Part shown: piece by piece, positions 59,601 through 64,000 of the stretch
How the letters are laid out: every line of letters starts with the position of its first letter
Numbering within the stretch: the stretch's first letter is position 1
Source: Aphelocoma coerulescens
Taxonomy: Eukaryota > Chordata > Aves > Passeriformes > Corvidae
DNA length: 64,000 bases
Assembly (NCBI RefSeq): GCF_041296385.1
Contig: NC_091016.1
Location: 10,265,997-10,329,996 of the forward strand
Direction: 5' to 3'
The notes under the pieces: model-generated
What the model was told of the DNA's origin: nothing
Databases searched by the model: none
Seen by the model: only the letters and a program-made list of their open reading frames with translations
Program-made: the position numbers and the translations under genes

Positions 59601-62402
59601 GTCTTGCTACAGAAAGACATGCTAGATCAGCAGCAGTGTTTAGGTAGGCCTTTGGTACGGCAGTATCTGAACAGCACGCAACTCATACCTCAGCAATTCT
59701 CCCTGTGGCTCTGCTATGCGTGCTCTCGCATTTTTTCTCTCTCACTGAGCCTAAACTGTAGAACAAAAACATCCAGGAACTGCTGCCATGGGAATGCACA
59801 AAGACCAAAATCCCAGAGGTGGCCTGTACATTTCCTTTGCAGCCCCTGAACCATATCAAACGCACTGCTGGTCTGTACTTTTCTTTCCAGTGACACATCA
59901 CATTCAGTCGAGCGGATACTGCAGACAAACCGAATCACTTCCAGCTAGCGAGCTCCAATACGAAAATGTGGCCGCACAGGAAGCTTTCACTGGCCTTGCA
60001 TGGTACAGTTGCAAACTTGCACTATGACTGCAGTCAAATGGTACTCAGGGCTTTTACATTGCGTCTGTACACTGCACACACCCGACGGTGTTCTGTGCCT
60101 TCACTGTCAGTTTGGCTACCATCAAGTACTTTCATGTTCCCAAGGTGCCTATTTGGCACAAAGAAAAAGATACCAGCCTTGCTGGACTGCGACTTCTTCT
60201 GCCAGTCTTTCACGTACACACTTCTCACTGGGGCTATGCACCTTTCTTCTAAGCTGTGTGGAAAGTCACATTCTTTACACTCACAGATGCCAGTTTCCAT
60301 CCTTAAAAGAGCCCGCAGCTCTGCCCATGCAAGCAGTCTGAGAACCGAAGCCCGCTGGCAGCATTCAGCTTTGTCTCTTTTCAGAGCGTGTACTGCACAC
60401 AGCACAGTATGCTGTGGGGGGTTTTCCTCCGTTATAAGTACAGTCATACTCTTTCTGTTCCACTAAGTCCACATCATCCATCTACCTCTCGCTCAGGGAA
60501 AGGCAGTAGGAGAGAGAAAAGCAGTTGCTGCATTGGTCTTTCCGAGTCCATGATTTTCAACAAACCGCCGCACTCTGGATGACAAGGGGGTGCAATGGGA
60601 GGGTCTGCTGTTCTTGCTCAAGCTGGCACTTTCATGAGCTAATGTTTGTGTAGGATGTTCACAAGTTAGTATCTGGACTCTGCGAGAGTGAAAGACAGCG
60701 CTGGGGAGCTCACATTGCCCTCTGAGTGTGGTGCAAATAAGAGTTTGTACCTGGAAGGGGGAGATCAGTGAAATCTTTTTGTCCTGACACGGTTGATTTG
60801 AGAGCAGTGGTGTTTTCAACTTGGCTCTGCACTTTGGGTGGTTTATAGCTAGGTGAGGGGCCTTTCCTTCTTTTGCAAGTCCCCCCTGCCATGCTGGGGT
60901 TGTTCTTCTGAGTGCTGACAGCGCGCAGGTTAAAGTTAACTGCTCCTCATGGCGCCCAGCACCATTCATGTGGCAATAGTTTGTTCCTTTGCGGATCCTG
61001 GCTCTTCGAATGTCTTTTGATTTCGTCCGGAAGACACTTCCATGTGGAGACAGCAACAGGTTGCTGAATGGGCACCTTTTGTGACCAATATTTACACTTG
61101 ATGAAATTAGTGCATCAGGATGGTGATAGGCAACCAATGACCACTCAATTAACACTTACAATATTACTAACTTAAGCGAAACGAGGTTTTGCAAATGGCA
61201 ATCTCTCCTTTGTACTGATACAGCCCTAATTTAATTTTCTTCAATGCACCAGCCTCAAGCACGGTGCTCTGCATGATTGCAAGTAAGAATTGCAAGATTG
61301 CAAGTAGGAACATTTAGTTGGAAAGGAAAGCTGATGGCACAGGTTCACATGACGCTGTTTCTATTCTTCAAAGTGAATGTGAAACCCACTCTAACTTATT
61401 ATCCAAATAGGAGAGCACCAGGGAATGCTCATACTTTAAAGGTAGCAGGGAAAAGAGCTCAGAAGCTTGGCTCTTGCATTCCCTCTCTAACAGTTCAACA
61501 GCTCTAGCCCAGAGAACTGCCTACTAGGAAGAGCCATTAAATTCACATGCTCTTCTATGTGCACTTTCCTCCTCAGCTTTAAGTACCATCATAATCCTTC
61601 AGTCTCACAGAGTCAGGATGCAAACAGAATTTTATCAGGGGCTGCTAAAGTCAGCAGGATGCAAATTTGTTCAACAGCTTGGCTTTTTCATTCCTTCTCT
61701 AACAGTTCAACAGCTATAGCCCACAGAACTGCCCATGAGGAAAAGCCATTAATTCGCTGAGAACACCCTACATGCAGATCCAAAACTGCTTTCTTTGCCA
61801 AAGAGAGAAACTATGAGCCCATCTCAGAAGAACTGGGATCTCCTCCTCCAAAATAGAAAACATCCAGGAACTGCTCCCATCCAATGTGCCAGAACACTGT
61901 TACTGGACATTACCTGCCCTGGTGTCTAAATCAGCTGCACACCAAGGATGAGCATAGCTGCTTGTCTTGGCTTACTGCCAAGAGTTCAGAAGACCACCTT
62001 TCAGAAGTGGAAACGACATGCCAAAATTGACTTTTTCAGGAGACTGCCTTGAAAATAGGGCGTAGCAACTCCATACTTGTACAAATCAAGGCAGTGCTTC
62101 TACACCAAATATGCCAGGACAGAAAGTTGCTGCTGCCCTTTACCTCCACTAGGCAGCTTCTTATGTGCACCTGAAACACTGGGGCTAGGTGCTTTCCTTC
62201 CCATGGAAAAGCATTGTCATCCTCTCTGAGGAACTGGCGTGCTACTGCCAATATTGAATATATCTAAGAATTGCTCCTACACAAGAGGTGCCAGGAGAGA
62301 AATGTCTCAGTTGAGTTTACTTCCCCATGGGACCTTATCATCTGCTCCACCAACACTGGGATTCAGACCTTTGCATTCCAAGGAAAGGCATTATGAGTCA
62401 CT

Positions 62403-63853
62403 TGGCCTTGCGTTGCCTTCAGTACCATTGCCTGGTTTTTCCTAGCCTACCCTTGCTTTGCCTTCCTTGGCTACGTCTCTCTTGCCTATGTCTCCCTTGC
62501 CCTGCCCTGCCCTGCCTATGATTTCCTTGCTTTGCCCTGCCTTGCCTTTTCTTCCATGCAGGCAAGGCAATGCAGTCAAAGCAAGTTTAGGCAATTCTAG
62601 TCAAGTCAAGGGAAAGTTAGGGAAAGCAAAGCAAGAGCAGTGAGCAGGCAGCAAAGTAGGGCCAATGAGTGCGAGGCAAGAGAAGGCCCAGAAGTTGTAG
62701 TTCGGAAGGCAGGGCATAGGAAGGTAAGTCCAGTGATGCAGAGGGCAGGCAAAGACAAGAAAGGCTAGGCAAGGAAAGGCCAGCCAAGAAAGGGGTAGGC
62801 AAATAAAAACAGGGAATGCTTACACAAAGCAATGTGAAGCAAGGAACAGCTAGGCAAGTCAAGGCAAGAACACAGAAAGGTCAGTGGAGTAAGGCAAGCA
62901 AGGGAGAGATAGGAGAAGCAAGTTAAATCAAAGGAGAGGAAGACAAGACATGGAAGGCCAGGGAAGGAGGCAGTAGGCAGGGGCTGGTTATGAAAGGCAG
63001 TGCAAGGCTGTTGCTGTTGAGACGGTCACGACACACATACACTCTCTGCCCCGAGCAATGGCAAAAAACCACTTGTATTATTTATGCATCTTCTCTTATG
63101 CACTTTTTTAGCTACATGTGCATGGACTATTATTTTGCTATAATACAATACTATTGGTTGTCTATAGTGTACACACATTCTTTGCTAAACATCAGCCAGT
63201 ATCGTCCCTTTTGCAGCTGTTACAACTTCTTTCTGTTGTTTATCTTCTTGCTTCTGCAATTCTCACGGGTACAAAATGATTGTATCAACGGAAATGTCTG
63301 TGAGGCCTTCAGACCAGCTGTTGGTTCCCACAAAAGGCAAAGGAGTGGTAGACAAAAGAAGGCCAGGAATCTGTAGGCAAAGCAGGGATTGGGAGGGGTA
63401 GGCAAAGGAAAGCAAGGCCATGTTGGAAAGGGGCACAAATGTCAAGAAGGGCAAGGGTTATGCAAGGCAGTGCAAGGCAAGGGAAGGGTAGGCAGGCCAA
63501 GGCAAGACAAGAGCATGGAGGGGTGGTGCAGAAAAGGTGATGATCGGATGGATAGGCCAGTCAAAGGTGGGTAGGTGTGGGTAGACTAGGCGAGGGAAAG
63601 AGGGGTAGCAGGGCAAGGCAAGTGTTGGCTTTGCAAAGCAAGGCAAGAGAGACTTAGGCAAGGCCAAGAGAGTCATAGGAGAAGCAGGCAAGACAAGACC
63701 AGGAAACAAGGGGTAAGAAAGTCAAGGTGGGAGATTGGTGAACAAGGCCATGCAATGGAGACATAGGAAGGGCAAGGGAGGTACACAGAGGTGTCTGTAA
63801 GGCAATGCAAGGCTGGGCTCTGCATGGCAAGGGATGATCAGGTATGGCAATGC
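62403..63853 (+). repeat. Pentamer block with LTR-like insertion, unit 7
   Basis: Strand switch near 62558. The block is complete before the window ends. Confidence 0.85.
63009..63332 (-). mobile_element. Solo-LTR-like insertion, unit 7
   Basis: Same site, orientation and flanking hexamers as in unit 1. Confidence 0.6.
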
Positions 63854-64000
63854 CTTCATGTACCCCACTGTTTCAGGAGAATATGAGAGGTGGCCCAGGG
63901 GTGGTCAAAGCCAGCAAGACCCATCTGTCCTGGCAGCTTTCCTCCGGGAGTAATCCTTGGTTGTATTGGATATGGGACATGCAATCACCATTTTAGCCAT

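Larger units (their letters stand above)
59174..64000. repeat. Macrosatellite unit 7, first 4,827 bp (cut by window end)
   Basis: Collinear with unit positions 1-4827, stopping before the long/short diagnostic region. It carries T62246 (unit position 3073), otherwise present only in unit 5. This suggests that it descends from a unit-5-like short repeat. Confidence 0.97.

Noticed and set aside
1..64000. CRISPR array, bacterial operon or prophage
   Set aside because: The repeats are about 10 kb, not short regular repeats with spacers, and no prokaryotic genes or ribosome-binding-site patterns are present.
1..64000. rRNA or tRNA gene cluster (tandem 10-kb units suggest rDNA)
   Set aside because: I recognise no 18S, 5.8S, 28S or 5S conserved blocks and no tRNA A/B box cloverleaf in the unit.
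1..64000. Known chicken Z or W chromosome repeats
   Set aside because: The unit length and motifs do not match what I recall of those families, and I have no search to confirm. Left open rather than claimed.

Overview
The whole window is the interior of one tandem array of very large, nearly identical repeat units (a macrosatellite). I see six complete units and the first half of a seventh: 1-10104, 10105-19482, 19483-29587, 29588-39691, 39692-49069, 49070-59173 and 59174-64000. Phase was set arbitrarily at base 1. No non-array flank is visible on either side. By eye the units differ at only a handful of single bases, far too few for old duplicates, so the array has expanded or been homogenised recently.

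Organism: the sequence is eukaryotic. There are no operons or credible long genes. There are consensus splice signals, a solo-LTR-like element, degenerate pentamer repeats, and a mosaic of CpG-rich sub-repeats mixed with AT-rich islands. I see no Alu, B1 or L1 sequence. A vertebrate, most likely a bird, is my best guess, from texture and the LTR style rather than any diagnostic gene. Chromosome location cannot be told.

Layout of one long unit (unit 1 coordinates). 1-150 is the tail of the preceding sub-repeat. 150-1190 is unassigned, with an exon-like 52-nt segment at 419-470. 1190-1620 is a strongly diverged sub-repeat copy. 1620-3225 holds low-order degenerate repeats. 2985-3215 and 4690-4905 are diverged inverted arms around a degenerate GGCAA/CCTTG pentamer block (3230-4680). 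That block switches strand at about 3385 and carries a 324-bp solo-LTR-like insertion (3836-4159). From 4930 to the end the unit is built from about eight diverged copies of one roughly 1.23-kb CpG-rich module, one of them inverted (9300-9600). An AT-rich insertion (6919-7630) splits one copy.

Units come in two lengths. Long units (1, 3, 4, 6) carry 726 bp between 172-bp direct arms (5069-5240 and 5795-5966). Short units (2, 5) have a single arm and lack the 726 bp. Three linked single-base markers sort the units into type A (1, 4, 6) and type B (2, 3, 5). The order suggests an A-long/B-short dimer as the higher-order repeat, interrupted by unit 3, a B-type long unit whose arms look like the pre-deletion state. 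Unit 7 shares a private base with unit 5, so it is predicted to be short.

Coding: I support no protein-coding gene. The many open frames of 60-280 codons are shared by all units because the units are almost identical. The longest, 280 codons on the minus strand, is broken by a stop in unit 2. If the array has a product, a spliced non-coding RNA is the better-supported guess, from splice-site pairs conserved between diverged module copies. That remains inference.
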